Below, piece after piece: positions 18,391 to 27,295 of a DNA stretch of 64,000 nucleotides (the stretch's first letter is position 1; each line of letters begins with the position of its first letter). The notes beneath the pieces were generated by a model. The model was not told where the DNA came from and did not search any database. It worked only from the letters and a program-made list of their open reading frames with translations. Made by a program: the position numbers and the translations under genes. The DNA is from QVMG01 sp032073245 (GTDB taxonomy: Bacteria > Bacteroidota > Bacteroidia > Bacteroidales > Tannerellaceae), in NCBI GenBank assembly GCA_032073245.1, contig DAMANX010000011.1:90327-154326 (forward strand), read 5' to 3'.

Positions 18391-18467
18391 AAGTACTCAT
18401 TAGTATTCATAAGTGCTCATAAGTTCCACTTCATCACCAATTAAGTTCCGGTACAATAATGGTACAA
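18391..18467. repeat. Short direct repeats at the element end (candidate recombinase/excisionase arm sites)
   Basis: Three perfectly phased 10-base words follow each other: AAGTACTCAT (18391), TAGTATTCAT (18401), AAGTGCTCAT (18411), with a degenerate fourth at 18421 (AAGTTCCACT). AAGTTCC recurs at 18443, and GGTACAA occurs at 18450 and 18461, 11 bases apart. Spacing of one helical turn suggests cooperative binding sites. Confidence 0.6.
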
Positions 18468-18520
18468 ATGTATGATAAAAAAACATCAAAAACAATAGCT
18501 ATCTATAAATTCATAAAAAC

Positions 18521-18556
18521 AAAAATCCCCGTAAACTATTTGCTTACAGGGATTTT
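18521..18556 (-). terminator. Rho-independent terminator of dnaK
   Basis: A 13-base stem (18522-18534 with 18544-18556, one mismatch) followed on the minus strand by a T-rich run, 30 bases after the dnaK stop. It marks the start of core chromosome. Confidence 0.75.
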
Positions 18557-18587
18557 CTATTTTTTATTGATTGTTTCTAATCGCCTC

Positions 18588-20507
18588 TTACTTCACTTCT
18601 TCGAAATCAACATCTGTTACATCTCCATTATTATTGTCGTTTCCTGTGTTTCCACTGGATTGTTGTCCACCAAAGTCAGCACCCGGTTGGGGACCGCCTT
18701 GTTGTTGACCTGCATTATACATTTCCTGGCTGGCTGCCTGGAATACAGTATTTAATTCAGTCATGGCAGAATCGATAGCGGCTACATCTTGTGCTTTGTG
18801 AGCATCTTTCAACTTAGCAAGCGCAGACTCAATCTGGCCTTTTTTATCTGCAGGAAGTTTGTCACCCAATTCACTCAACTGTTTTTCAGTTTGGAAGATT
18901 GTACTGTCGGCTTGGTTCAGCTTGTCAATACGTTCTTTTTCCTTGCTATCTGCTTCTGCATTTGCAGCAGCCTCGTCTTTCATTCGTTTTACTTCTTCAT
19001 CACTCAAGCCGCTGGATGCTTCAATACGAATACTTTGTACTTTGCCTGTTCCTTTGTCTTTTGCAGATACATTCAAAATACCATTTGCATCGATATCAAA
19101 TGTTACTTCAATTTGAGGTACGCCACGTTGAGCAGCAGGTATACCGTCTAAGTGGAAGCGGCCAATTGATTTATTATCACGTGCCAAAGAACGTTCGCCT
19201 TGTAAAATGTGGATTTCTACAGAAGGCTGATTATCAGCTGCAGTTGTAAAAGTTTCCGATTTCTTGGTCGGGATAGTTGTATTGGATTCGATTAATTTTG
19301 TCATTACACCACCCATAGTTTCGATACCTAATGAAAGTGGAGTAACATCCAACAATAACACATCCTTAACTTCACCTGTCAACACACCACCCTGGATAGC
19401 TGCACCAACGGCAACAACTTCATCCGGATTAACGCCTTTAGAAGGTGCTTTACCAAAGAATTTTTCAACAACCGATTGTATAGCCGGAATACGGGTTGAA
19501 CCACCAACCAGAATTACTTCGTCTATATCAGAAGTACTTAATCCTGCATCTTTTAAAGCCTGACGGCATGGTTCGACACAAGCCTGGATCAAGCTGTCTG
19601 CCAATTGTTCAAATTTAGAACGGGTCAGGGTTTTTACCAGGTGTTTTGGAATACCATCTACCGGCATAATATAAGGTAAGTTGATTTCAGTACTGGTAGT
19701 ACTTGATAACTCAATTTTCGCTTTCTCGGCAGCTTCTTTCAGACGTTGTAGAGCCATTGGATCTTTCCGTAGGTCCGGACCTTCTTCACGTTGGAATTCT
19801 TCTGCTAACCAATCGATAATTACGTGGTCGAAGTCGTCACCACCTAAGTGAGTATCACCGTTTGTTGATTTAACTTCAAATACACCATCACCTAATTCAA
19901 GGATGGAAATATCAAAAGTACCACCACCTAAGTCGAATACGGCGATTTTCATATCTTTGTTAGTCTTGTCCAAACCATAAGCTAAAGATGCAGCAGTTGG
20001 TTCGTTTACAATACGACGAACAGTTAATCCTGCAATTTCACCTGCTTCTTTAGTTGCCTGACGTTGAGCATCACTAAAATATGCAGGAACAGTGATAACA
20101 GCTTCTGTTACTTCTTGTCCAAGATAATCTTCTGCAGTTTTCTTCATTTTCTGAAGAATCATAGCGGAGATTTCCTGTGGTGTGTAAAGACGCCCGTCAA
20201 TATCAACACGTGGTGTGTTATTGTCTCCCTTTACTACTTTATAAGGGACACGGTTAATTTCTTTAGTTACCTGATCATAGGTTTCACCCATGAAACGTTT
20301 GATCGAAAATATAGTTTTTTCAGGATTAGTGATTGCCTGACGTTTTGCAGGGTCACCTACCTTACGTTCGCCACCTTCAACAAATGCAACAACAGAAGGA
20401 GTTGTTCTTTTTCCTTCGCTGTTGGTGATTACAACCGGTTCGTTACCTTCTAGTACGGCAACACAAGAATTGGTTGTTCCTAAGTCAATACCGATAATTT
20501 TTCCCAT
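18588..20507 (-). CDS. dnaK: Chaperone protein DnaK (Hsp70)
   Basis: A 639-residue ATP-dependent chaperone that binds exposed hydrophobic stretches with DnaJ and GrpE. Seen: the N-terminal signature IIGIDLGTTNSCVAV, the ATPase motifs IAVFDLGGGTFDISI and VILVGGSTRIPAIQ, a substrate-binding domain from about 390, a helical lid, a Gly/Gln/Asn-rich linker and the C-terminal tail DVTDVDFEEVK. Full length. It is transcribed alone, with its own terminator. A 6-base inverted repeat with a 9-base spacer in its leader (20550-20570) could be a stress-control site. Confidence 0.98.
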   Translation of the reverse strand: MGKIIGIDLGTTNSCVAVLEGNEPVVITNSEGKRTTPSVVAFVEGGERKVGDPAKRQAITNPEKTIFSIKRFMGETYDQVTKEINRVPYKVVKGDNNTPRVDIDGRLYTPQEISAMILQKMKKTAEDYLGQEVTEAVITVPAYFSDAQRQATKEAGEIAGLTVRRIVNEPTAASLAYGLDKTNKDMKIAVFDLGGGTFDISILELGDGVFEVKSTNGDTHLGGDDFDHVIIDWLAEEFQREEGPDLRKDPMALQRLKEAAEKAKIELSSTTSTEINLPYIMPVDGIPKHLVKTLTRSKFEQLADSLIQACVEPCRQALKDAGLSTSDIDEVILVGGSTRIPAIQSVVEKFFGKAPSKGVNPDEVVAVGAAIQGGVLTGEVKDVLLLDVTPLSLGIETMGGVMTKLIESNTTIPTKKSETFTTAADNQPSVEIHILQGERSLARDNKSIGRFHLDGIPAAQRGVPQIEVTFDIDANGILNVSAKDKGTGKVQSIRIEASSGLSDEEVKRMKDEAAANAEADSKEKERIDKLNQADSTIFQTEKQLSELGDKLPADKKGQIESALAKLKDAHKAQDVAAIDSAMTELNTVFQAASQEMYNAGQQQGGPQPGADFGGQQSSGNTGNDNNNGDVTDVDFEEVK

Positions 20508-20549
20508 GTTAGTTATATATTTTAATTGTTAATATCGTTCCCAATTTTT

Positions 20550-20570
20550 TGACTCTTATTCATGGAGTCA
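20550..20570. promoter_or_regulatory. CIRCE-like inverted repeat in the dnaK leader
   Basis: TGACTC (20550-20555), a 9-base spacer and GAGTCA (20565-20570), about 45 bases upstream of the dnaK start. The 9-base spacer and the GACTC/GAGTC halves recall the HrcA-bound CIRCE element, but the arms are shorter. Confidence 0.35.
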
Positions 20571-20668
20571 CTTAGTATTTAACAAATGCCGTGCCAAAGA
20601 TGTTTAGAGTAAATCAGCTGAGATCTATGACAGACATTTTGTCATAAATGGCATTAGGGATATTATAT

Positions 20669-20702
20669 AAAAAGCCCCGGTACGTTTACGCGTCCGGGGC
20701 TT
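20669..20702 (-). terminator. Terminator of the RNase E/G gene
   Basis: A GC-rich stem of AAGCCCCGG type with the loop TACGTTTACGCG, followed by T residues on the minus strand, 4 bases after the stop codon of the RNase gene. Confidence 0.85.
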
Positions 20703-20705
20703 CTG

Positions 20706-22277
20706 TTATTTAATCTCTTTTTCTTCCTTCATGTCTAGCTCATTTTTTTCAGGATCAATAAATTTGTATTCCAGAAAAGCCAGACTTTGGTCGGGGATTA
20801 CTTTCAGAGAGTGGGAATATCTAAATTTCCACTTCATACTCAAGGGGATTAACCCCTTGTTCACATACGCTGCTACATACGGATGTAAATGCAGGGTGAA
20901 CTTCTTCACATGATGCTTATTAACTAAGCAATCAATTTTTCCTTCCAGGTCGTCTGTAAATAGTATAGAAGGTTTGGCGGTTCCTTTGCCAAAACAAGTA
21001 GGGCATGCTTCGTTGGTGTCGAGATCCATCTCCGGACGTACACGCTGACGAGTGATTTGCATCAGCCCGAATTTGCTTAATGGTAGGATGTTGTGTTTGG
21101 CACGGTCGCTGGCCATTGCTTTTGACATGTGTTCAAATAACTTCTGTCGATTGGCCGGTTCAGCCATATCGATAAAATCGATTACGATTATACCTCCCAA
21201 GTCACGCAGGCGTAATTGACGGGCAATTTCATCGGCAGCAGCTGTATTTACATCAATTGCTGTTTTTTCCTGTGCATCACTGCCACGGGAACGGTTGCCG
21301 CTGTTTACATCAATTACATGCATAGCCTCGGTATGCTCGATAATCAGGTAAGCTCCACTTTTGTAAGTAACAGTACGTCCGAATAATGACTTGATTTGCT
21401 TGGTGATAGCGAAAGTGTCGAAGATGGGGATCTCTCCCTTATACAACTGTACGATATCCTCCCGGCCAGGAGCAATCAGGCTTACATAGTCACGTACATC
21501 ACGATAGATGTCCGGATCGTTCACGTGAATGTGTTGAAAAGAAGGATTGAATATGTCACGCAGCAAAGCAACTGTTCTTCCTGTTTCTTCATAGATAACA
21601 GATGGAGTTTTTGCTTTGGGCAGTTTGACAATATTCTCTTCCCAACGTTTCACTAATGTCTTTAGTTCATGATCGAGCTCGGCAACGCGTTTGCCTTCCG
21701 AAGAGGTACGTACGATTACGCTGAAATTCTTCGGTTTAATACTTTGGATTAACTGGCGTAGACGGGCCCGTTCTTCACTCGATTTAATTTTTGTGGAAAC
21801 TGATACCTTATCGGCAAAGGGTATCAAAACAATGTATCTTCCGGCAAATGAAAGTTCGGAAGTTAATCTGGGACCTTTGGTGGAAATAGGTTCTTTTGCA
21901 ATTTGTACCAACACTTCCTGGCCTACTTTAAGAATATCGCTAATGCTTCCGTTTTTTTCTATTTCGGGAAGGATTTGTGTCTTCGCTAAGGAAGGAAATT
22001 TTTTAGCGTCTCCTAGAGCTTGTTTCAGAAACTTTTGTTGGGAGTTGAAGTTAGGACCTAAATCCTGATAGTGAAGAAATGCATCCTTTTTATAACCTAC
22101 ATCAATGAAAGCAGCGTTCAGCCCGGGCATTAGTTTTTTTACCTTACCAAGAAATATATCACCGACGGCAAAAGATAAATTGCGAGCTTCTTTTTGAAGT
22201 TCCACAAGGTTTTTATCTTCCAATACGGCTATCGATACCTCTTTGGGCTGTACATCAACTACTAATTCACTAATCAC
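20706..22277 (-). CDS. rng: RNase E/G family ribonuclease
   Basis: A 523-residue endoribonuclease of the RNase G/E family, which cleaves single-stranded AU-rich RNA in mRNA decay and rRNA maturation. It has an S1 domain near residues 38-130 (GDIFLGKVKKLMPGLNAAFIDVGY), the RNase H-like catalytic region with VIDVNSGNRS and GGIIVIDFIDM carrying the metal-binding aspartates, and the CPTCFGKG zinc-link near 425. The length matches RNase G rather than E: there is no long degradosome scaffold. In Bacteroidetes it follows HU and the small COX24-like gene, as here. Confidence 0.93.
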   Translation of the reverse strand: MISELVVDVQPKEVSIAVLEDKNLVELQKEARNLSFAVGDIFLGKVKKLMPGLNAAFIDVGYKKDAFLHYQDLGPNFNSQQKFLKQALGDAKKFPSLAKTQILPEIEKNGSISDILKVGQEVLVQIAKEPISTKGPRLTSELSFAGRYIVLIPFADKVSVSTKIKSSEERARLRQLIQSIKPKNFSVIVRTSSEGKRVAELDHELKTLVKRWEENIVKLPKAKTPSVIYEETGRTVALLRDIFNPSFQHIHVNDPDIYRDVRDYVSLIAPGREDIVQLYKGEIPIFDTFAITKQIKSLFGRTVTYKSGAYLIIEHTEAMHVIDVNSGNRSRGSDAQEKTAIDVNTAAADEIARQLRLRDLGGIIVIDFIDMAEPANRQKLFEHMSKAMASDRAKHNILPLSKFGLMQITRQRVRPEMDLDTNEACPTCFGKGTAKPSILFTDDLEGKIDCLVNKHHVKKFTLHLHPYVAAYVNKGLIPLSMKWKFRYSHSLKVIPDQSLAFLEYKFIDPEKNELDMKEEKEIK

Positions 22278-22364
22278 TTATAATTTGGATTTATTGAGTA
22301 GTTAAGTAGGTTCTCACCTTTGGCTACTCTCTACTTTGACTACTTGGTGTCATTTAATACGCAA

Positions 22365-22400
22365 AGAACAAACTTAATAGCAATTTGTTAAGTTTGTTCT
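22365..22400 (-). terminator. Hairpin between the COX24-like gene and rng
   Basis: A perfect 13-base stem (AGAACAAACTTAA with TTAAGTTTGTTCT) and a 10-base loop, 25 bases after the small ribosomal-protein gene. It could be a terminator or an attenuator before the RNase gene; the T run behind it is short. Confidence 0.6.
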
Positions 22401-22424
22401 TTAGAGTTTGTATGAGATATAGAC

Positions 22425-22514
22425 TTATTTCTTCTTATGTCTATTCTTTTTTAGTCTCTTTTTGCGCTTGTGCGTAGACATTTTATGTCTTTTTCTTTTT
22501 TTTCCGCTTGGCAT
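22425..22514 (-). CDS. Tiny AURKAIP1/COX24-domain ribosomal protein (mS38/bS22-like)
   Basis: A 29-residue, extremely basic peptide: MPSGKKRKRHKMSTHKR..., followed by further Lys/Arg and the end RHKKK. It starts at an ATG at 22514-22512 and stops with TAA. The KRKRHKMxTHKRKKR core is the COX24/AURKAIP1 signature, homologous to mitochondrial mS38 and to bS22 of mycobacterial ribosomes, a small-subunit protein near the decoding region. Conserved Bacteroidetes genomes keep such a gene between HU and RNase E/G, as seen here. Too short for most gene callers. Confidence 0.88.
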   Translation of the reverse strand: MPSGKKRKRHKMSTHKRKKRLKKNRHKKK

Positions 22515-22551
22515 CGCTTTATATTTTTTAAATTAAACGTATAAATCTTTC

Positions 22552-22824
22552 TTATTTTACTTCTTGTAAGAAGGTTTTAGCCGGCTTGAAAGAAGGAATG
22601 TTATGCTCCGGAATAATAATAGTTGTGTTTTTTGAAATGTTACGAGCAGTTTTTTGTGCTCTTTTCTTAACTACAAAACTACCAAAACCTCTCAGGTATA
22701 CGTTTTCACCATTTTTTAATGAATCTTTTACGATACCCATGAAAGATTCTACACTAGCTAATACCGTTGATTTATCAATACCGGTGCTTTTTGAAATCTC
22801 ACTAACAATGTCTGCTTTTGTCAT
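22552..22824 (-). CDS. HU-family DNA-binding protein
   Basis: A 90-residue histone-like protein. The N-terminal dimerisation helices (MTKADIVSEISKSTGIDKSTV) are followed by the beta-arm with VYLRGFGSFVVKKRAQKTARN, whose tip normally carries a DNA-intercalating proline (here NIPSFKPAKTF at the end). Full length for the family. It bends and compacts DNA. It is transcribed divergently from mutY and lies upstream of the COX24-like and RNase genes. Confidence 0.95.
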   Translation of the reverse strand: MTKADIVSEISKSTGIDKSTVLASVESFMGIVKDSLKNGENVYLRGFGSFVVKKRAQKTARNISKNTTIIIPEHNIPSFKPAKTFLQEVK

Positions 22825-22991
22825 GTCTGTAAATATTATACTTAATTATGTCTTTAATTTTTTGGAATGCAAATATATAGCTTTTATTTCGAGTGCGAAA
22901 AGAATTGCTCGTCATTTTTAATAAAAAAGATTCTCATCATCTCGGAATATATCCGTATGTTTGCATCAATCAAAGAGTTAGGAGGTTTATG

Positions 22992-24095
22992 ATGAGTGAT
23001 TTGTGTGCAGATTCGGCAGGAGAAGATTCATGGGAAATAAGTTGTATACTAGTCAATTGGTATAATAAGTATAAAAGAGAACTACCCTGGCGTCAAACGG
23101 AAGATCCTTATATTATATGGATATCAGAGATTATTCTTCAACAGACAAGAGTAGCGCAAGGTATGGATTATTTCAACCGTTTTATTGAACGGTTTCCGGA
23201 TGTAAAATCACTCGCGAGTGCAACAGAAGATGAAGTACTTAAATATTGGCAAGGGTTAGGTTATTATAGCAGAGCACGTAATTTGCATGCAGCGGCACAG
23301 GAAGTTATAACGCGGTTCGGGGGGAAGTTTCCTACAACGTATGCTGATGTCTTATCTTTAAAAGGAATAGGTGAATATACGGCAGCGGCCATTGTCTCAT
23401 CAGCATGGAATAGTCCCTATGCTGTGGTGGATGGAAATGTCTATCGTGTCCTTTCACGTCTTTTTGCTATAGAAACCCCGATTGATAGCACGAAGGGTAA
23501 AAAAGAATTTGCTCAGTTGGCAGGTGTTCTGATGAATCCATCGGAAGCCAGATTACATAATCAGGCGATAATGGAATTCGGAGCTTTGCAATGTGTGCCT
23601 CAAAATCCGGATTGTGCCAATTGTCCTCTTAATTACAAATGTATGGCTTATGCCAAAGGAAATGTCCAAGGCTTTCCTCAAAAGCAGAACAAAATAAAAT
23701 CCCGGGATCGTTATTTTCACTACTTCCATATTATATATAAAGATACAACCTGGATCTATCGGCGAAAAGGGAAAGATATCTGGGCAGGTTTGTATGAATT
23801 TCCGTTGATTGAAACTGCTACTCCTATGGATTTTACCAATTTACAGAAAACCGAAGCATTCCATAATTTGTTTGATGGGGTAGGTGAGTTGTCAATTTCA
23901 GTTGAAATGCCTAAGGAAAAGCATGTCTTATCCCATCAGGTTCTTTATGCAATTTTCTACCGGGTAGAGATTCAAAATATAAGCCAGGGATTGCATTCTT
24001 ATCTACCTGTCCTGTCGAAAGATATAGATCAATACGCAGTTCCCCGCCTTATCCATATTTATTTGGAGAAAATGCAGGGAAACTTGGCAAAGTGA
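22992..24095 (+). CDS. mutY: Adenine DNA glycosylase MutY
   Basis: Removes adenine mispaired with 8-oxoguanine. Seen: an N-terminal LPWRQTEDPYIIWISEIILQQTRV, the helix-hairpin-helix LKGIGEYTAAAI with the catalytic Asp in AVVDGNVYRV, the [4Fe-4S] cluster ligands CVPQNPDCANCPLNYKC (spacing 6-2-5), and a C-terminal NUDIX-like 8-oxoG reader domain. The frame is open further upstream to 22893. I chose the ATG at 22992 because AGGAGG lies 6 bases before it (22980-22985) and the upstream 33 residues match nothing; the ATG at 22989 is the alternative. Divergent from HU. Confidence 0.95.
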   Translation: MSDLCADSAGEDSWEISCILVNWYNKYKRELPWRQTEDPYIIWISEIILQQTRVAQGMDYFNRFIERFPDVKSLASATEDEVLKYWQGLGYYSRARNLHAAAQEVITRFGGKFPTTYADVLSLKGIGEYTAAAIVSSAWNSPYAVVDGNVYRVLSRLFAIETPIDSTKGKKEFAQLAGVLMNPSEARLHNQAIMEFGALQCVPQNPDCANCPLNYKCMAYAKGNVQGFPQKQNKIKSRDRYFHYFHIIYKDTTWIYRRKGKDIWAGLYEFPLIETATPMDFTNLQKTEAFHNLFDGVGELSISVEMPKEKHVLSHQVLYAIFYRVEIQNISQGLHSYLPVLSKDIDQYAVPRLIHIYLEKMQGNLAK

Positions 24096-24140
24096 TTGAA
24101 TTTGTTTTTCTTTGTGTATTAATTAAAAGCATCAGAAATT

Positions 24141-24635
24141 ATGTCATTGAATAAGGTTATTTTAATAGGTAATGTGGGCAAAGACCCGGATATTCGTTAT
24201 TTTGATAATAATCAGGCGGTAGCTAACTTTTCGTTGGCAACAACAGACCGGGGATATACATTAGCCAACGGCACGGTGGTACCCGACAGGACAGAATGGC
24301 ACAATATCGTTGTTTTCCGTGAACGTGTTTCTTTTGTAGAAAAGTATGTGAAGAAAGGCTCAATGCTCTATGTAGAGGGTAAGATACGTTCCCGTAGTTA
24401 TGATGATGCTTCAGGCAACAAACGGTATGTTACCGAAATTTATGCTGACCGCGTCGAATTTTATAATATAGGCGGATCACGTCCTGCCGATGGAACAACC
24501 GGAACTACACAGCAAACGATGCAGACACCGGTGCAACAAACTCAGACTCAACAGCCTCCTACTACTTCTTTTCAGCAAACAGCAGGCCCGGCTTCATCTA
24601 TGGAATCTAACGACGCGGATGATCTCCCGTTCTGA
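24141..24635 (+). CDS. ssb: Single-stranded DNA-binding protein
   Basis: A 164-residue SSB: an OB-fold at 1-110 (LNKVILIGNVGKDPDIRY, WHNIVVFRE, LYVEGKIRSRSY), a flexible Gln/Thr-rich linker and the acidic tip DADDLPF that recruits repair and replication proteins. It coats single-stranded DNA as a tetramer. It lies 45 bases after mutY and 25 before gldE in the same direction. Confidence 0.97.
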   Translation: MSLNKVILIGNVGKDPDIRYFDNNQAVANFSLATTDRGYTLANGTVVPDRTEWHNIVVFRERVSFVEKYVKKGSMLYVEGKIRSRSYDDASGNKRYVTEIYADRVEFYNIGGSRPADGTTGTTQQTMQTPVQQTQTQQPPTTSFQQTAGPASSMESNDADDLPF

Positions 24636-24660
24636 TATTGTTTAACTAACATCCACATCC

Positions 24661-25995
24661 TTGGACTCAGACTATTTTTCGAGTATATTTGAACAAGTAA
24701 TAATACAGGATTTTACAGGCGGGATAGCAATCTCTTTTGTTATTGCTGCTCTGCTCCTTTGTGCGTCAGCTTTTGTCTCAGCCTCTGAAGTGGCATTCTT
24801 TTCATTATCTCCGGCTGATTTAAGTGAGATTCGTGAGAATAAACGTCCTGTCGACCTTACTATTCAACGTTTATTAAGTCGTTCGGAATATTTATTAGCT
24901 TCGATTCTCATCGCAAATAATTTTGTGAATGTAGCTGTTATTATGCTCTGCACTTATGCAATCAATTCCTGGATAGATTTTAGAGCAGTTCCTGTTCTGG
25001 GGTTTGTTTTGGAAACGATTGTGTTAACCTTCTTACTCCTTTTGTTTGGAGAGATCATGCCGAAAATATATGCCCAGAGGAATCCCTTGAATTTTGTTCG
25101 TTTTTCAGCTCCTATCTTTAATGGAGTGGAACGTTTTTGTCGTCCATTATCAAAACTATTGGTTGGTTCAACCTCTTTTCTCAATAAGACAAAAGGAAAA
25201 AGGAAATATGATTTATCAGTTGATCAATTATCAAAAGCACTGGAATTGACATCTGCTGAGATAACAGATGAGAAGGAAATGTTGGCGGAGATCATCAAGT
25301 TTTACAACAAGACTGCTGACGAGATTATGACTTCCCGGTTGGATATGGAGGATATCGATATAAAAACGAACTTCCGGGGTGTTATTGATTTTATTGTGCA
25401 ATCAGGTTATTCCCGCATTCCTGTTTATGCGGATACAGAAGATCGTATAAAAGGGATTCTTTATATCAAAGATCTGCTCCCTTATATTGATAAACCGGAT
25501 ACTTTCCGTTGGCAAAGCCTTATCCGCCCTGCCTATTTTGTACCTGAAACAAAGAAGATCGACGACCTTCTGGAAGAATTTCGAACCAATAAGATACACA
25601 TGGCCATAGTTGTTGATGAATTTGGGGGTACCTCCGGTATTGTAACAATGGAAGATATATTGGAAGAGATTGTAGGCGAAATATCTGACGAGTATGATGA
25701 AGATGAGAAGCAATATATCTGTATGGCAGACGGAAGTTATATCTTTGAAGCTAAGATTATGCTGAATGATTTCTTCCGTGTTATTAATGCTGAAGAAGCT
25801 GATTTCGGGAAATTGACGGAAGAGGTGGAAACATTAGCCGGACTGTTGCTTGAGATTAAAGGAGATTTCCCACGCCGTAGAGAGATTATTCAATATGGAA
25901 AATACCGTTTCCAGATTTTGGAGATGGATAATCGTCGTATCCAAAAGGTTAAGTTTAATTATGTGGAAGAAGAAATAACGGATGCAGACGACTAA
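24661..25995 (+). CDS. gldE: GldE-type membrane protein (CNNM/DUF21, CBS pair, CorC domain)
   Basis: A 444-residue integral membrane protein. Hydrophobic helices about 20-45, 70-100 and 115-140 form the DUF21/CNNM domain. A CBS pair follows (about 215-330; GYSRIPVYADTEDRIKGILYIKDL and AIVVDEFGGTSGIVTMEDI), then a CorC_HlyC domain. Homologues act in Mg/Co efflux; GldE supports gliding or type IX-linked functions in Flavobacteria, and the gldE-gldD pairing here supports that name. The start is a TTG; no upstream ATG fits, because the frame would run into the end of ssb. It overlaps gldD. Confidence 0.9.
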   Translation: MDSDYFSSIFEQVIIQDFTGGIAISFVIAALLLCASAFVSASEVAFFSLSPADLSEIRENKRPVDLTIQRLLSRSEYLLASILIANNFVNVAVIMLCTYAINSWIDFRAVPVLGFVLETIVLTFLLLLFGEIMPKIYAQRNPLNFVRFSAPIFNGVERFCRPLSKLLVGSTSFLNKTKGKRKYDLSVDQLSKALELTSAEITDEKEMLAEIIKFYNKTADEIMTSRLDMEDIDIKTNFRGVIDFIVQSGYSRIPVYADTEDRIKGILYIKDLLPYIDKPDTFRWQSLIRPAYFVPETKKIDDLLEEFRTNKIHMAIVVDEFGGTSGIVTMEDILEEIVGEISDEYDEDEKQYICMADGSYIFEAKIMLNDFFRVINAEEADFGKLTEEVETLAGLLLEIKGDFPRRREIIQYGKYRFQILEMDNRRIQKVKFNYVEEEITDADD

Positions 25996-26563
25996 AATGA
26001 AATATCTGATAGTTATTACACTACTCTTTCTTTTGAGTTCTTGTACGGAATATACTCCTAAACCACGCGGGTATGTACGGATTGAACCACAGAAAGCCCA
26101 ATATACCTCGTTGCCTTTAACCGGTTTACCCTATAGTTTCAATGTGTCCAATCAAACTACGATTGAATTGGCTCCTGAAGAGGATAATGTCGGATGGATA
26201 AATATTGCTTATCCCTCCTTAGGAGCAAAGATATATTGTAGTTTCTTTCTGGTGACGCCGAGCACATTGTCTGAAGCAGAGGACGAAAGTCGTTCCTTTG
26301 TTCTTAGGCAGGCAAAACGTGCTGACATGATAACGGAGAAAGAATATACCAACCGGGATGAGAGAGTCTATGGTACTCTTTTTATTTTGGATGGAGAATC
26401 AGCTGCTCCTATCCAGTTCATTTTGACGGATAGTATTTCCCGTTTTTTTCGGGGATCTCTTTACTATGAAATGAAAACTAATGCAGATTCATTGGCACCG
26501 GTTACTTCTTATTTACTTGAAGATGTCAGGGAGTTGATGCAATCTTTTAGCTGGAAGGACTGA
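25982..26563 (+). CDS. gldD: Gliding motility lipoprotein GldD
   Basis: A 193-residue lipoprotein. A short signal peptide ends in LLFLLSSC, with the lipidated Cys near residue 21, followed by the conserved YTPKPRGYVRIE that marks GldD. In gliding Bacteroidetes it is needed for motility and type IX secretion; in non-gliding gut relatives the role is unclear. The start overlaps gldE by 14 bases; an internal ATG at 25997 (MKYLIV) gives a cleaner signal peptide and may be the true start. The stop overlaps the next start by one base. Confidence 0.9.
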   Translation: MQTTKMKYLIVITLLFLLSSCTEYTPKPRGYVRIEPQKAQYTSLPLTGLPYSFNVSNQTTIELAPEEDNVGWINIAYPSLGAKIYCSFFLVTPSTLSEAEDESRSFVLRQAKRADMITEKEYTNRDERVYGTLFILDGESAAPIQFILTDSISRFFRGSLYYEMKTNADSLAPVTSYLLEDVRELMQSFSWKD

Positions 26564-27183
26564 TGCCTCTATTAGAAACATATAATAATCCGCTTCGGGG
26601 TATCTGGCATATTACTGAAAATGTCGACGAACTACTCGATTTATTGGATAATAAAGAAGTTTACCGATCAGGATTGAAGTCATTCAAAACCGAAAAGCGC
26701 AAACTGGAATGGTTGGCAACCCGTGCTTTGTTAAAAGAGCTGATGGGAGAGGAGTTGGTTATTACTTATCATGATACGGATGCACCTTATTTGCAGGATT
26801 CTCCCTATTCGATCAGTATATCTCATACACAGGAATATGTAGCCGTACTGTTACAGGATAAGCCATATTCCGGTGTTGATATCGAAAGGCGTGGAGATCG
26901 TATACTTAAAGTACAGCAACGTTTCATGACGGAAGAAGAGTCGGCAACAATAGGCTCCACCCACGAAACCGACCATTTACTTATATACTGGTGTGCTAAA
27001 GAAGCCCTTTTCAAGTTGATAGATCAAAAAGAGGTTGATTTCCGCCGTCATCTGCGTATAGAACCCTTTGAATTTGCTTTATCCGGAACGTTGATAGCCC
27101 ACGAAACACGAACCAAACAAGAAGGAACTTATACCTTCGGTTTTGAAGTTTTTCCCGAATATGTTCTCGTCTGGTCGGAATAA
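26563..27183 (+). CDS. 4'-phosphopantetheinyl transferase, Sfp type
   Basis: A 206-residue enzyme that moves the phosphopantetheine arm of CoA onto carrier proteins. Seen: the Mg-binding GVDIERR (about residue 105) and the downstream WCAKEALFKL (about residue 144), the two signatures of the family, plus a basic N-terminal FKTEKRKLEWLATRALL. It is probably the housekeeping activator of acyl carrier protein. It is coupled to gldD by a 1-base overlap and closes this operon. Confidence 0.88.
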   Translation: MPLLETYNNPLRGIWHITENVDELLDLLDNKEVYRSGLKSFKTEKRKLEWLATRALLKELMGEELVITYHDTDAPYLQDSPYSISISHTQEYVAVLLQDKPYSGVDIERRGDRILKVQQRFMTEEESATIGSTHETDHLLIYWCAKEALFKLIDQKEVDFRRHLRIEPFEFALSGTLIAHETRTKQEGTYTFGFEVFPEYVLVWSE

Positions 27184-27220
27184 CCAGATCAATCTGAATA
27201 ACAATCCGGAAAAAGGTAGT

Positions 27221-27266
27221 TATCTTTGTAATAAAACATAATTGCCTTTATTATAAAACATAGTTG
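27221..27266 (+). promoter_or_regulatory. Promoter and repeat sites before the Fur-family gene
   Basis: A TATCTTTG -7 box (27221-27228) is followed by ATAAAACATAATTG (27231-27244) and ATAAAACATAGTTG (27253-27266), which differ in one base and lie 22 bases apart. They cover the region just after the expected start of transcription and are probably autoregulatory sites for the Fur-family protein. Confidence 0.6.
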
Positions 27267-27295
27267 TTTTTTACAATAATATCATCTATAAATAC

